Translations under genes and position numbers: made by a program
Shown here: positions 1 to 18,800 of the stretch, piece by piece
Position numbering within the stretch: position 1 is the first letter of the stretch
Layout of the letters: every line of letters begins with the position of its first letter
Notes under the pieces: generated by a model
Told to the model about the DNA's origin: nothing
The model's input: only the letters and a program-made list of their open reading frames with translations
The model's database searches: none
Source: Telmatactis stephensoni
Taxonomy: Eukaryota > Cnidaria > Anthozoa > Actiniaria > Isophelliidae
DNA: 64,000 bases
NCBI GenBank assembly: GCA_029948255.1
Contig: JALIZF010001713.1
Location: 496,001 to 560,000, forward strand
Reading direction: 5' to 3'

Positions 1-6397
<6,397 letters not shown>

Positions 6398-6514
6398 CTC
6401 ATGATTTGGTGGTATGGAAGTTGGTCAGTAGTATGGACGTTGGTCAGGTTTTGGACGTTGGTCTGCGGTATGGACGTTACTATTTGATGCTGCATCTTGC
6501 TTTAGATATATAGG

Positions 6515-7245
6515 GAGAACTACAGGTTTTTCGCGACGATCTTCATAATCAAAACATTTCGTTCAAACTCGTCATTTCTATGGCTTGGACTTTACAGTAA
6601 ATTCAGGAATCCATGTTATCTTTACAGGCAGCAGCATTGTACGAGAAATGATCCTGCAACTTGTTTTAAATATGTAAAGAGAGCTACCGATCTTTTGCGA
6701 TGATCCATGTCCACTTTTCGACGTAACAAAAACATTTGGTTCAAATTCGTCCTTTCAGTGTGTCATCTATGTCAATTTTTCGGTCTGCTACATGACCGCA
6801 GAAGCGATCCTATATCTTGGAAGCTCTGCAGTTCTTTTGTGATGATCTATTGCCAGTTACTAACGAAACTAAAACATTTGGTTCAATTAGTCATTTCAGT
6901 GGCATGAACTTTACAGTAAATTTGAACTCTGTGTGTGATCTGTCAGCTTTTCGGTCTGATACATGACCGGAGGAATGATCTCAGTGCGTCTTGTTGTACA
7001 TATGTACAAGGACATCTACTGGTCTTGTGCGACAATCTATGTCCTGTTACTGATCGACATAATCAAAACATTTGGTTCAGACTTAGTTAATTCAGTGGTA
7101 TGGAATTTAAAGTAAATTTGGAATCTATGTTATCTTTAAAGTCTGGCACATGATCGGACAAATGATCCTACATCTTGTTTCAGATATGTATAAGAAGAAC
7201 TACTGATCTTAGGAGATCTATGTTTAGTTATCGGCGTAATCCCAG
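6515..7245. repeat. Degenerate tandem array, about 150-185-bp unit, 4+ copies, downstream of ATM
   Basis: The phrase 'AATCAAAACATTTGGTTCA', preceded by a GATC(C)TATGTCC-like string and followed by 'GGACTTTACAGTAAATT', returns near 6545, 6725, 6860 and 7065. A fifth unit starts near 7195. The copies are strongly diverged, so the array is old. No long ORF is present. Confidence 0.65.
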
Positions 7246-9060
7246 GTAACACAGACAGTATAGCTCATGTTCATAGAAGGCTGAGAGAACTGAGACATCT
7301 TCGACGGCTAGAAAAGATTATAGAAAAGACGCCAAAAACGTTTTATACAAAGACAAATAAAAATATCCAATTGATATTGATGTACATGTAGTTCTGTCCT
7401 GCAAGAATCAAAAACATCTTCATAGATATTCTCGAGCTTGAATTTTCTACTCGGAAAAAACTTTTTTCATTAAAATTTTTGCAGACGTAGGCAAGAGAAT
7501 ATACCTTTGCGTACTGTGATATATCAAGAAATGGTCAGCACTCCGCTTTTGTCAACCGAGTACGGTTAAAAGAGCGAGGTTGTAAAGCATGATGGAAGTT
7601 GAGAAAAGCGCCACTTAAGGGCCATTTATACGTACAAAATAAGACGGATCTTATCATAGAGACGCCAACCTCTATAAACGGCACCTTTAGTCTAAGACGC
7701 GACTTAGCGAAGAACCACGCGCGTGCAAAACCACTGCGCATGCGTAAGTTTTCCAAAGCAAAATTGCACAGAAAACTAACAGCATTGTGAGTTGTAATGT
7801 ACTTACTAATTTTACAAATTGTGATCATTCGTGAAACCCTATATCAGGGATAAATCAGGAATACCTTTCAAATACAAAAATTGCACAGCTTGGGCTACCT
7901 GTGGTTTACTAAATGAATCGATGGAAATGTTTCTTTGCTTTCACGATGTTTTTCTAGGAGTGCAAGAAAAACTATGAGAATGTAAACTAAAGGTAGTTGA
8001 AGCATGTAAAGTGCTGCAAGTTCACCAAAGATGAACGTTAGACGACACTTAGAGAATTCCTTATACTTTCGATTTGGATAACATTTTGCACGCGTGTGGC
8101 GAACAACAGGTTCTAAGCTGTTCCTATTTCTGTTCGCGTCTTATCTAAGTAACTAAGACAGTAGCTACAGGCCCATTTACCGACGAGCAAAGCTGCTCGT
8201 GTAAACTTGGCCTTTAGCTTCTTTCTTGAATAACGTAGATTGGTATGTCTTTTAAACTTTTACTGTGACAAGAAACAACTTCAACAGTTTACAGAAGCTT
8301 TACGCTAAAAGCTCGACTATTTCTGTTGTGTTTGTGCGTGATCAAGCACATCCTATAAGCGACCAGCTCTAGTTGCGGCTAATTTTTGTGGCTACTGTCT
8401 ATACGGAAACATAGTCCAGTATGATGTAAGATGTAAGTAAGAATCGAAAAGTGTTCGGACCCAGAAGTTTACGATCGACTAGACTCGATCTGAAAGTATG
8501 AATCGGACGATTCGACTGACGACTAATGTTCGGCGTGTGATCGGTTAGTAATCGACTTGTTATCGATTGTTGTATTCAAAGCATGTGTTTCATTTCTTCT
8601 AGTTTCGTCGCCTTTGATTTAAAGGTAAGCCTATTTCACTCTTTACACGCTGTTCTTGTCCGATTTTTAACAGCCTGCAGCCAGACACAGCGTAAACTTA
8701 TCAATGAGTACAGTGCATTTCTGTTGTCACAGTAGACCACCACAACCATCATCATCGTCATCATCATCAACAACAACAACGTCCTTTTAGTGTAGGCGAC
8801 AGCCCTAACTGTAGTAAAGAAGATGCCTTTTCAAATTGCTGGATTGGATTGGCGGTAGCCTAAACAGATCAAAATAGCACTAATTTGTCAATAGAAAATA
8901 GGATTTTTTAATACAGCATCGTACCCAGTGCGAAAGAGGGAGGAAAGGCCGGGACAAGGAAGCCCTGGGTATTGGATCAGTTAATAGGTTACATTCTGTC
9001 AGCTGTTAAAAGTCTGTGAATGTTATTGTCTGCATTTAACTGGGTGACAAAGCTGACCCC
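7246..9060. other. Intergenic stretch, no gene seen
   Basis: Only short chance ORFs are present, with no splice-consistent homology to a known protein. There is a small (ATC)n/(AAC)n microsatellite at about 8745-8782. Confidence 0.55.
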
Positions 9061-9173
9061 AATTCTGCTTTCAACCAAAAAAGTCTCTTGAAAACTTGTT
9101 ATTCATCGGTCTGTGGAATTTTTATCAGATGAATAACAAGTCTTCAAGAGACTTTTTTGGTTGAAAGCAGAAT
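9061..9173. repeat. Near-perfect long hairpin (about 47-bp arms, about 20-bp loop)
   Basis: The left arm (9061-9107, AATTCTGCTTTCAACC...) is almost exactly complementary to the right arm (9127-9173, ...GGTTGAAAGCAGAAT). The similarity of the arms suggests a recent foldback element or a transcribed hairpin. Confidence 0.85.
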
Positions 9174-10748
9174 ATGATGTTTGTTGATAACAAACTACAG
9201 CCAAAAGTAATCCGTGGATTGACCTCATTATAATTTAATTATAAAGAGACCAATGGGATGTATTCAGTTTTGGCCGAGCATCAGTTAAAGTTACCAACTT
9301 GACTTACAAGTTGACGAGATAGGTCGTATTTCTCTTTACCTCGCGTCCTGGATGGACAAGCAGACTCTCGTGAATGTATTTCCCAAACTAAATATGTTCA
9401 AGTAGGAGCTAATCGTTGTAGTATCTAAGAAACGACGTGTATTTGCAGCGATCTACAGTATCCGACAACAACTGTCATAGCAACTGTCATTATCCTGGCG
9501 ATTATTGAGCTGTGCCAATTTTTAAGGTAATGCACATTGGCAAACTCTCTATTGTCTTTTATTTCTGTTTGACTATACTTACGCTTTGATTAACAAATAG
9601 AACAGCTTTTCTCGTGCGGTCGACCTCGCGCTGCTGACATCAGAACTGTGGTCCGTTCTATGATAAAGCACAGCTTTCAGCCAATCAGAACGCGCGTGCC
9701 GACAAGGGTATATAATGAATATATATTTATTTTTGTTTCGCCTGTTAAGTAAAATCGCTCTACCTTTGTGCTAGCCTAATTTTAGGCGTCACTAATTAGG
9801 TCATTTTAATGGTTAAGCCTGGTATTCAACATACGCAGACTCAGTACTGTACTTGGCATTGTAATCTCTCACAAAATGCAACACATGTTTAATATCGCAC
9901 TTCTGCCGATATTTCTGGAAACCTGAGCTGTATCATCACTGCAAAATTTGTTACCTATCAGGAATCCAATAACGAGAAGATAATATATGCATGAACAGTT
10001 CTCAAGTTATGTGCCCTCAGAAACACTTTCAGTCAATTATCTATCACGAGGTTAAGAATCAGTCAGAGTTGCTACAATGTTTATACAGCCAGTCTCATTA
10101 ACGTTGTCCAGCTGAAAAAGACATTCCGAAACCAAATCCGGAATCCACGAAAAAATTGTTTTTGGAATCCGGAATTTAGCACTTGGAATCCATAAGACAG
10201 CTCTAGGAATCAGGAATCTGCATCATTCCGGATTCCCTGTCGTGGGGCGATGCATGAACAAGTTTATCTTAAGTTTTTCTTGACAAAGAAAAAATTTAAC
10301 AAATTGAAGATGTTTTTGAGTTGTCTGTTCTCATATGGACACACTCTTGACGTCATAAAATGTTCAAAACTCAAGTGGAATCACGAGCAAGAGATTTCAC
10401 TGCAAAGTTTTGAAACATTTTCAGATGGGGTTACAGATGCAAGTTACAGTACGACTACTCCAACCAGGGAGTCTTTGGGTAGGGTCCTGGATTTAACGTT
10501 CATCCTTCCAGTAAAAACCTTTCGGAAACCATAAAAAATCTTGAGAGGTTCTTTGCATGTAAACGAACGTTTGGCACATGCGATAAAGCCTTAGCCTGAT
10601 TATATAAGAAAAATAGCGAGAAAACATTGTCTGCTTACCAAGATCACCAATGGAGCACATGTAATGATGGCAAATGAGTCCACTGTTGTAGAGTCATTGA
10701 CTACTGTAAGTCAGCGGTTTCACCAAAGTTAAATTGGGTTACCTGTGT
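9174..10748. other. Intergenic stretch with a GGAATCC-rich block
   Basis: No gene was recognised. Around 10128-10237 the motif GGAATC(C) recurs about seven times in degenerate form. A repeat end with CCAATCAGAACGCGCGT lies near 9680. Confidence 0.5.
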
Positions 10749-10890
10749 CCGCTTCGTAAACAATTCGTAGACGCCATATATATTGATTATAACTGAACGT
10801 GCTTTTTTTTACTATCAATGAAGTCCTAACAATTATTGACTGTAAAAAGACAGATATTTCTTTAAAAATAATCGATTTTAATCGTGAAAA

Positions 10891-11061
10891 CCCACAGGGG
10901 GCCCACTTCTTATCTAAAAATCGCTCCCAATCCCCTTCCAACGCTCGCTCCCAGCCTCTCTCGGACAATAATTTTTTTTACGTTATTTTCCTTTATTTTC
11001 GCGTTTTATTTTCGCGTTTTTTTAGATATTTTCTCAAAAGGAAGAGGTGGGCCCCCTGTGG
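10891..11061. repeat. Palindromic element CCACAGGGGGCCCAC..., left-arm-deleted copy
   Basis: The right arm (CTCAAAAGGAAGAGGTGGGCC) is complete. The left arm has lost about 60 bp relative to the sister copy at 12628-12855. Confidence 0.75.
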
Positions 11062-11816
11062 AAAACCTTATAAAGAAGTCGAGTAAACTTTGAGGTAATT
11101 CGGTACGTTGTCGTTCTCTTTCGTAGAATCGCTCCGGAAATTCCGTCACGAGGTCGTTCCGGACTTACGCTCTCGATGACATAGTGAATTACTGGCTACT
11201 TACAAAAGTCAGTAACCACAAAAACTATTTTTCATCGAAAATTTGCTCGTGCTAAAGGGTGTTCATGAGGGGGAAGTTGGAATTATGTGGAAATTGTAGC
11301 AGAACAATAGAGATTTACCTATATAGTTCTTACAGCATTAGTAGTTAACACAAAACATAAAGGTTCACATTCCATAGGAGACCTACATTGTCATTTGTTT
11401 TAGCATTATTGAAATAACAAAAACGTTTATTGTATTGACTATGATGAGTATGTAGATTTATGTTAAAATTATTGTGCAATTGCCGTAGGGGTTTTTTGTA
11501 TTTCCTTGTGTGGAATACTCCAGTGGCTTCCCGGTTCCTTTCTTCGAACTCAACGTATTCACCATCTTCCAACGATAAGGTAAAGTTTATTCATTACTTT
11601 TTACATGTAAAACTCGAGGTCTTTGTTTCTAATTTGTTAACTCTTAAACATATAAACAATGAATTAAATATGGACTGTCCAAACATCGTGTTCAGCCAGT
11701 CCAATATCACCAGTTCTTCGTCTGAAACACGCCGAGTTTCATCACTGAGTGATCATGATTTTATTTAATCCGCGTAAGAAAGATGACTATAGTCAAGAAA
11801 GTCCTGACTCACTAAT

Positions 11817-12033
11817 GGAGTGTTTACATGACACTAGGATCATCCTAGCACTAGAATCATCCTAGCAGGCGAATCATCCTATCTGTTATACATTCACTTC
11901 GGGTACTAGGATCATCCTACTAAACAGAATGCAGTAAATGTATAGCAGGTAGGATGATTCGTCTGCTAGGATGATCCTAAAGCTAGGATGATCCTAGTGC
12001 TAGGATGATCCTAGTGCCATGTAAACACCCCCT
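11817..12033. repeat. CTAGGATCATCC foldback element, copy 1
   Basis: Its ends are GTGTTTACATGACACTAGG and CCTAGTGCCATGTAAACAC. The arms contain repeated 12-mers CTAGGATCATCC / GGATGATCCTAG. The same element is at 13639-14132 and 16030-16266. Confidence 0.85.
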
Positions 12034-12627
12034 AAAGAATTAAGGCGAATAAGGACCATTTAAGCTAAGGGTAGAAAGAGGACTATTCAGTAAATAAACA
12101 AGTTTTTCAAAGGTTTAATAAAATGCTCTGTCTAGGTGCCGACTGTCGGTCAAAACCTTCAAATTAAACGACTAAAAGCCCGTCAGCTTGAATTATCTTT
12201 TACAAAATCAGATTCAAGGGATCAATCCCCTATATCTTTGCTGAGAAATGTCAGGCGCTTGTCGTGAGCTCGATGAATTTGAAACTCAGCAAATTCTTCA
12301 ACCTGGGCACTGAGAGTACGAAACACTCATTTGAGGCACTTAACCGAATTTTCGCGCTTGACTTCCGATTAAACCAAGGTTCGTGAACTCGATTGATTTA
12401 GTGTCTGTTAGTCTACTAATTATTTCACGGGTAGATCTGAAGGTTTGATGCTCTGCGACTAAGGATTTCCGGCTTCGCCCACGCCCGCTTCGTAAACAAT
12501 TCGTAGACGCCATATATATTGATTATAACTGAACGTGCTTTTTTTTTACTATCAATGAAGTCCTAACAATTATTGACTGTAAAAAGACAGATATTTCTTT
12601 AAAAATAATCGATTTTAATCGTGAAAA

Positions 12628-12855
12628 CCCACAGGGAGCCCACCTCTTCCTTTTGAGAAAATATCTAAAAAACGCCAAAATAAAGGAAAATAACGTAAAA
12701 AAATTGTCGCTCCCAATCCCCTTCCAACGCTCACTCCGCTCGCTCCCAGCCTCTCTCGGACAATAGTTTCTTTTACGTTATTTTCCTTTATTTTCGCGTT
12801 TTATTTTCGCGTTTTTTAGATATTTTCTCAAAAGGAAGAGGTGGGCCCCCTGTGG
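12628..12855. repeat. Palindromic element CCACAGGGAGCCCACC..., full copy
   Basis: Arms of about 70 bp (AGGAAAATAACGT side to the termini) surround a core containing CTCGCTCCCAGCCTCTCTCGG. Confidence 0.8.
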
Positions 12856-13638
12856 AAAACCTTATAAAGAAGTCGAGTAAACTTTGAGGTAATTCGGTAC
12901 GTTGTCGTTCTCTTTCGTAGAATCGCTCCGGAATTCCGTCACGAGGTCGTTCCGGACTTACGCTCTCGATGACATAGTGAATTACTGGCTACTTACAAAA
13001 GCCAGTAACCACAAAAACTATTTTTCAAATGAAATTTTTCATCGAAAATTTGCTCGTGCTAAAGGGTGTTCATGAGGGGGAACTTGAAATTATGTGGAAA
13101 TTGTAGCAGAACAATAGAGATTTACCTATATAGTTCTTACAGCATTAGTAGTTAACACAAAACATAAAGGTTCACATTCCATAGGAGACCTACATTGTCA
13201 TTTGTTTTAGCATTATTGAAATAACAAAAACGTTTATTGTATTGACTATGGATGAGTATGTAGATTTATGTTAAAATTATTGTGCAATTGCCGTAGGGGT
13301 TTTTTGTATTTCCTTGTGTGGAATACTCGAGTAGCTTCCCGGTTCCTTTCTTCGAACTCAACGTATTCACTATCTTCCAACGATAAGGTAAAGTTTATTT
13401 ATTACTTTTTACATGTAAAACTCGAGGTCTTTGTTTCTAATTTGTTAACTCTTAAACATATAAACAATGAATTAAATATGGACTGTCCACACATCGTGTT
13501 CAGCCAGTCCAATATCACCAGTTCTTCGTCTGAAACACGCCGAGTTTCATCACTGAGTGATCATGATTTTATTTAATTTTTAATTTTTATTTTATTTAAG
13601 AAAGATGACTATAGTCAAGAAAGTCCTGACTCACTAAT

Positions 13639-14132
13639 GGGGTGTTTACATGACACTAGGATCATCCTAGCACTAGAATCATCCTAGCAGGCGAATCATC
13701 CTACCTGTTATACATTCATTTCGGGTACTACAATCACGGACAAAAATCCTTGAGACAGTTATGAAATCCATACATTTCAGCTGTTACTTGATTAGGTCGC
13801 CTCTTCCTTACAAGTTATTTGTTGAATCCCCCCTCCCCCCCGGGTCAATGTTGTACCAGACGATAGCCCATTCTATGGACGACATTGTGCACCTACCTCA
13901 ACATTGGGTGAGAGGGGGAGAGGGGAGAACAATTAACTGAACGTGATGGGTTTACTCAAAAATCAACATGTTTTTCGTTTTGTCTTAACCTTTTTGTCCG
14001 GCATTGTAGGATCATCCTACTAAACAGAATGCAGTAAATGTATTGCAGGTAGGATGATTCGTCTGCTAGGATGATCCTAAAGCTAGGATGATCCTAGTGC
14101 TAGGATGATCCTAGTGCCATGTAAACACCCCC
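13639..14132. repeat. CTAGGATCATCC foldback element, copy 2, interrupted
   Basis: This is the same element as 11817-12033, split by the nested insertion 13731-14006. Confidence 0.85.
13731..14006. mobile_element. Nested 276-bp MITE with TA target-site duplication (Tc1/mariner-like)
   Basis: Its ends CAATCACGGACAAAAA and TTTTTGTCCGGCATTG are inverted repeats with two mismatches. It is flanked by TA at 13729-13730 and 14007-14008. The uninterrupted sister copy reads GGGTACTAGGATC at this point, which fixes the empty site. There is no transposase, so it is non-autonomous. Confidence 0.9.
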
Positions 14133-14582
14133 TAAAGAATTAAGGCGAATAAGAACCATTTAAGCTAAGGGTAGAAAGAGGAGGACTATTCAGTAAATAA
14201 ACAAGTTTTTCAAAGGTTTAATAAAATGCTCTGTCTAGGTGCCGACTGTCGGTCAAAACCTTCAAATTAAACGACTAAAAGCCCGTCAGCTTGAATTATT
14301 TTTTACAAAATCAGATTCAAGGGATCAATCCCCTATATCTTTGCTGAGAAATGTCAGGCGCTTGTCGTGAGCTCGATGAATTTGAAACAGCAAATTCTTC
14401 AACCTGGGCACTGAGAGTACGAAACACTCATTTGAGGCACTTAACCGAATTTTCGCGCTTGACTTCCGATTAAACCAAGGTTCGTGAACTCGATTGATTT
14501 AGTGTCTGTTAGTCTACTAATTATTTCACGGGTAGATCTGAAGGTTTGATGCTCTGCGACTAAGGATTTCCGGCTTCGCCCA

Positions 14583-15847
14583 CACACGACAGCAGAAACA
14601 CTTATACAAGTTCTTACGTACGAGCCTCTAAGAGACTTCCTTGTATAGTAATTCAGAGTCTGCATGCGTTTATATATAAAAGAAAAAACGTTTCCAAGTG
14701 GACTGGACATAAAGACTCAAGCCGAGAAGAGTTCTTCAGGGAAGCAAGTAACAGTGGTCTCCCGGCAGTTGTAATTGAGAACGAGGTCTTCAATAACATT
14801 TTTACTTTTTTTGTTTATAAGATTAGCATTGTTTTAGCTGTCAAGAACAATAGTTTGTAAAGTACAAGGGTAAAAGATGAAGTCTGCCCAGAAATCAAGA
14901 TGGTTTCTCTTTAAAAGTGTTTGATCAGATAAATAGTGCCACAGTCTTTGTGTCTGTCATCTAAACTAATCTTTGGTTATAGACTGATCGCACTTAATCC
15001 GTGAAATTGTACTAGCTAAATAATGCAAAATAGCATTATTAAACAATGGAAAACAAAGGATTTTATAGGCTTTTTAGTACAAAGTAGATTTTGTACTTTT
15101 TCACGGATTAAGTGCGACTCAGTCTAAAACTCTAGCTAGAGTGCAAGCAGTATTTCCGTGAAATATAAAGTTATACTAAATTGTGCAATTTTATGCAAAT
15201 TCTATTATTTAGCACTATTTTAATTTGTACTATTTACGGTCATATGTCTTTCACGGATATATTGCATTCTAAAATTTCCTGATCTTTTTTATAGATTGTT
15301 GGAGAGAAATGTCAGCTATAATACAGGTACAGTATTGGTAAAAGAGAAGTCCATGCAATGGATGTAATTTCCCCAGTTAAGCCAGGGGAAATAAAGTTGT
15401 AATATTTGGATTTTTATGCGTTCTATCTATGAATGTGCTAAATAAACGCATTTAGAATACCAAGTCCTTGTCTCTGTCACCGTTTGAAACGTCCATGTAG
15501 ACGTGCTTCTTTAAAATGATCTTATCAGCAAATTTCCCAGTGTTCATTTCGGTCTCAGCTGCTATGCTTTGAAAAGGCCAATGTTTGTGCAATTAGCTTA
15601 TAAACAAGTCAAATAGAACATTTAGGTGTTAAAAAGATGTTTCATTAACACCAAAAGCCTTTTTGTATGTTAAATGATTCCTGGGTAGAAGTCATCTCAT
15701 TAGCATATGGCAAGTTTAAACCACCGTAACTCACCTGCGTCATGCTCATAATCGGTGAATTAATTCATATTTTGATGTTGAGTAATTAGACACACAATAT
15801 ACTGAATTGTAACAATATTTCAATGCCCTCATCGTTATATTTTCAAG
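14583..15847. other. Stretch upstream of the cPLA2 exons, with hairpin MITEs
   Basis: No coding exon was identified. The missing first coding exon and promoter of the cPLA2 gene may lie here. One palindromic MITE spans 14980-15126 (TIR TAGACTGA..GCACTTAATCC). A weaker related hairpin (TTTCCGTGAAATA / TTTCACGGATATA) lies at about 15151-15268. Confidence 0.6.
14980..15126. repeat. Palindromic MITE, TIR TAGACTGATCGCACTTAATC
   Basis: About 27-bp inverted termini, both ending in CCGTGAAA, flank an AT-rich core of about 90 bp. Confidence 0.8.
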
Positions 15848-18800
15848 GCATCAAGGAAAAAATGTTTGGTACTTCGTGTGACAGTCATACGTGGCGAAAA
15901 CGTAACTTTAGGAAAATGGAACGATCTTGGTAAGTTGATGCGATGCACTTTGAAAAATGTAAGCAAACGGCTCTCCCCGGAGAGAAACGAGATTTGCGCC
16001 TCATATGACGGATCGATTTTACGCGCCTTAGGAGGTGTTTACATGGCACTAGGATCGTCCTAGCACTAGGATCATCCTAGCAGGCGAATCATCCTACCTA
16101 CTATACATTTACTGCATTCTGTTTACATGGAAATTTGCGTCTTCACTTTTGGTACTAGGATCATCCTACTAAACAGAATGCAGTAAATGTATAGCAGGTA
16201 GGATGATTCGCCTGCTAGAATGATCCTAGTGCTAGGATGATCCTAGTGTCATGTAAACACCCCCTTAGATTCCAGGTGGCGTGGAGTGGTTTTAACAACC
16301 TTTATCCCTGGGTCAGAAAGTCAGTGACATAGAGCTCATTATTTGTACTTTTTTTCTAGTCGACACACCTGATCCTTACGTCAGACTACGCCTTCCATTA
16401 TCACCAAACGGGAAAAGAAAGACAAAAGAAGTTGGGAACAATGCTAACCCAACATGGAACGAAACCTTCGAGTTCTACATGGACCCACAGCTCGACAACG
16501 TCATGAGTGAGTAAACGATTATCTATTCTCGTCTTTTTCCCCCGGGGGGACACTCCCATATATTTGCTATACGGGGATGCTCCACCCGAAAGGGGTACGT
16601 TTTGAGGCCAGAGGTATAGAAAGGGGTAGGGAATTGGCAGTTTTGAGTATACCAAAGGGTAGAGAATTTGAGACTTTGGGTATGGAAAAGAGTCCTAGTA
16701 TAAAGGGTTGCCAAAACTACCATTCAAGCCAAACGCTCATGTACGTATAGCGGCCTTAGAAATAGTTTTTCAAAATAGGGGGAAAAAATTAACAGCAAAG
16801 GTATAGAAAAGCTAAAAGGTGTACTAAAGGGGTACCTTTTTTCGTCAAAGGTATATATATTAAAGGAGTGTCTTTTTGCCGAAATGTAATAATAATAATA
16901 AAGACTTTATTAACGTGTCAAATGATTCTAGCTTACATTTAAGTAAACTAATTGAGGATGGATACCTATCTACTCAAATCAAAGAAAAGAAAAGAAAATA
17001 TATAAAAATTCTCCCTACCCCCACCCCACCACAATATATAATAGCATCAAAATAGGCTTAATTATTAATTACTTCTTTACCCAATTCAACCCCCATAACT
17101 AATTACCTTTTAATAAAATACCTATGTGGCATACCAAAGGGTGCGGGTGGAGCATCCTTGTACAAAATGCCTGGGAGTGCAACCCCATCCTCCCCTGGGC
17201 TTTGTTCCCCTTACCAACTTTTCTTTTTTCGATGTCCACCAGTCGTGACTCTCATGGATGCTGATATCATATTTGACGATGAAATCCAAACACTTCATTA
17301 CAATATCAATGACTTGAAGCTTGAAGTGGACGGCCAGGAAAAGGAACTGCATGCCGTCTTTAATCAGGTACTTTTGGAAGTCAGTACTTTTGGAGTGTCC
17401 CTGCTTTTGCAAGCTAGTTTACTTTTGTACTATTTTCTACTTTTCTACAGGTTAGCCATGTGTTTATGAAGCTTCACCTAGCAACCTAGTAAGTAACAAC
17501 ACAGGACGCCCAAGCCACATCTCATTGACTTTTTGTTGGACGCGCGTGTCACGTGATTTGACGCGTGACGACGTGATGTGACGCGTGACGCGTCACGTGA
17601 TTTTATGTGTGACGTGTTGCCCCACAGTTTGTCTATTTTTAGACTTTATTTACCATGAATTAGCTTCTTTTTGCGAGAGCTGACAGTTCGAATCGAGTTT
17701 TAAACCATGATGGTTCATTTTAAACAGACCTATTAAGTCTATAGCCTGAGTAGCCTGAAGGGGATTGGGAGGGGGTAAAAGACTCCTTCTCCAAAAGAGC
17801 CAGGTTACGTAGGCTACTAAGTCTGAGAATTGATGGATATAACTAAGGTTCTGTTTCTCTACAGCATTGAAAAGCTAGAAGGAGTACGGTTCAGTACCGA
17901 TATCTGCACTAAGGAAAAAACTTTCCAACGCAAGAGAAAGCAGTTTGCTTTTAATGCCATGAGAGCAGTTCTTGGAGACAGGGGACCCAAAAATATAAAA
18001 GAGGTATAGAAATTCAGAGTGTTTGTTTGTTTGTTTGCTTGCTTCTTTGTTTGTTTGCTTCTTTGTTTGTTTGTTTGTTTGTTTAACCCATCTTTTTTAT
18101 GTCCAGGTTCCTACAGTAGCCATTCTTGGTTCTGGTGGAGGATTCCGTGCCATGACAGCGTTAAGTGGCACCACGTGTGCTTTAAAAGACCTGGGAATTT
18201 TTGACTGTTCCATGTACATGGCTGTACTATCAGGATCAGCTTGGTAATATATTATATGCAAAATTCGACATCTCGTATTTCCTATTCTAGATTGCAATCA
18301 GTGCTAATTTGGAAGCCATCTAGCTTAGTTTGTTCTTGAGTCATTACCAGAGAAGACTCGTATATTCATAATTATTGTTCCGTTTTTGTTTCATAAAAAT
18401 AACTTTTTATATTAAAAACGTCATACAGTGGTGCATGTGACTTCACGACAATCATCAAGATAGCTGCCGCCGCCTTGCACAGCTTAATGTTCAGATGGTC
18501 AGCGGTCATTCGTTACAAGTGTAGCGAACGACCGCTGACCGCCTCAGCATCAGGTAATAACATACATGGCTCTATAAGGAATTCATGTGTAATTCGTTTA
18601 CTTTTTAGGTACACCTCTACTTTATATTCACACCCTCACTGGCCTAAAATTCATCCAGTTGAAGTTAACAATGAAATTCGCAAAAACGTCGCAACAAATT
18701 GGGTCTGGCTGCTCTTCACTCCTTCTTGGCTTCGTAAGCGTATTTCAGCCATCTTGGAGAAGAAAAAACGCGGTCAACCAGTTAGTTTTACTGACTTGTT

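Larger units (their letters stand above)
10749..12484. repeat. Segmental tandem duplication, copy 1 (1,736 bp)
   Basis: It starts CCGCTTCGTAAACAATTCG and ends at ...TTCCGGCTTCGCCCACG. It is followed immediately by copy 2 at 12485-14582. It contains a hairpin element (10891-11061), a 102-codon ORF at 11460-11768 and a CTAGGATCATCC foldback element. Confidence 0.92.
12485..14582. repeat. Segmental tandem duplication, copy 2 (2,098 bp)
   Basis: It is a close copy of 10749-12484. The extra length comes from the full hairpin arm near 12650-12710 and a nested MITE at 13731-14006. The ORF counterpart at 13268-13576 is intact, with only a few substitutions. Confidence 0.92.

Noticed and set aside
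15862..15864. ATG as start codon of cPLA2
   Set aside because: It is out of frame with the C2-domain reading (KKCLVLRVTV). The exon opens at an AG acceptor at 15846-15847.
18429..18554. Extra cPLA2 exon between exons 6 and 7
   Set aside because: Although bounded by AG and GT, it breaks the STWY/SAWY continuity of the family and contains a hairpin (GGTCAGCGGTC / GACCGCTGACC). It is intronic.
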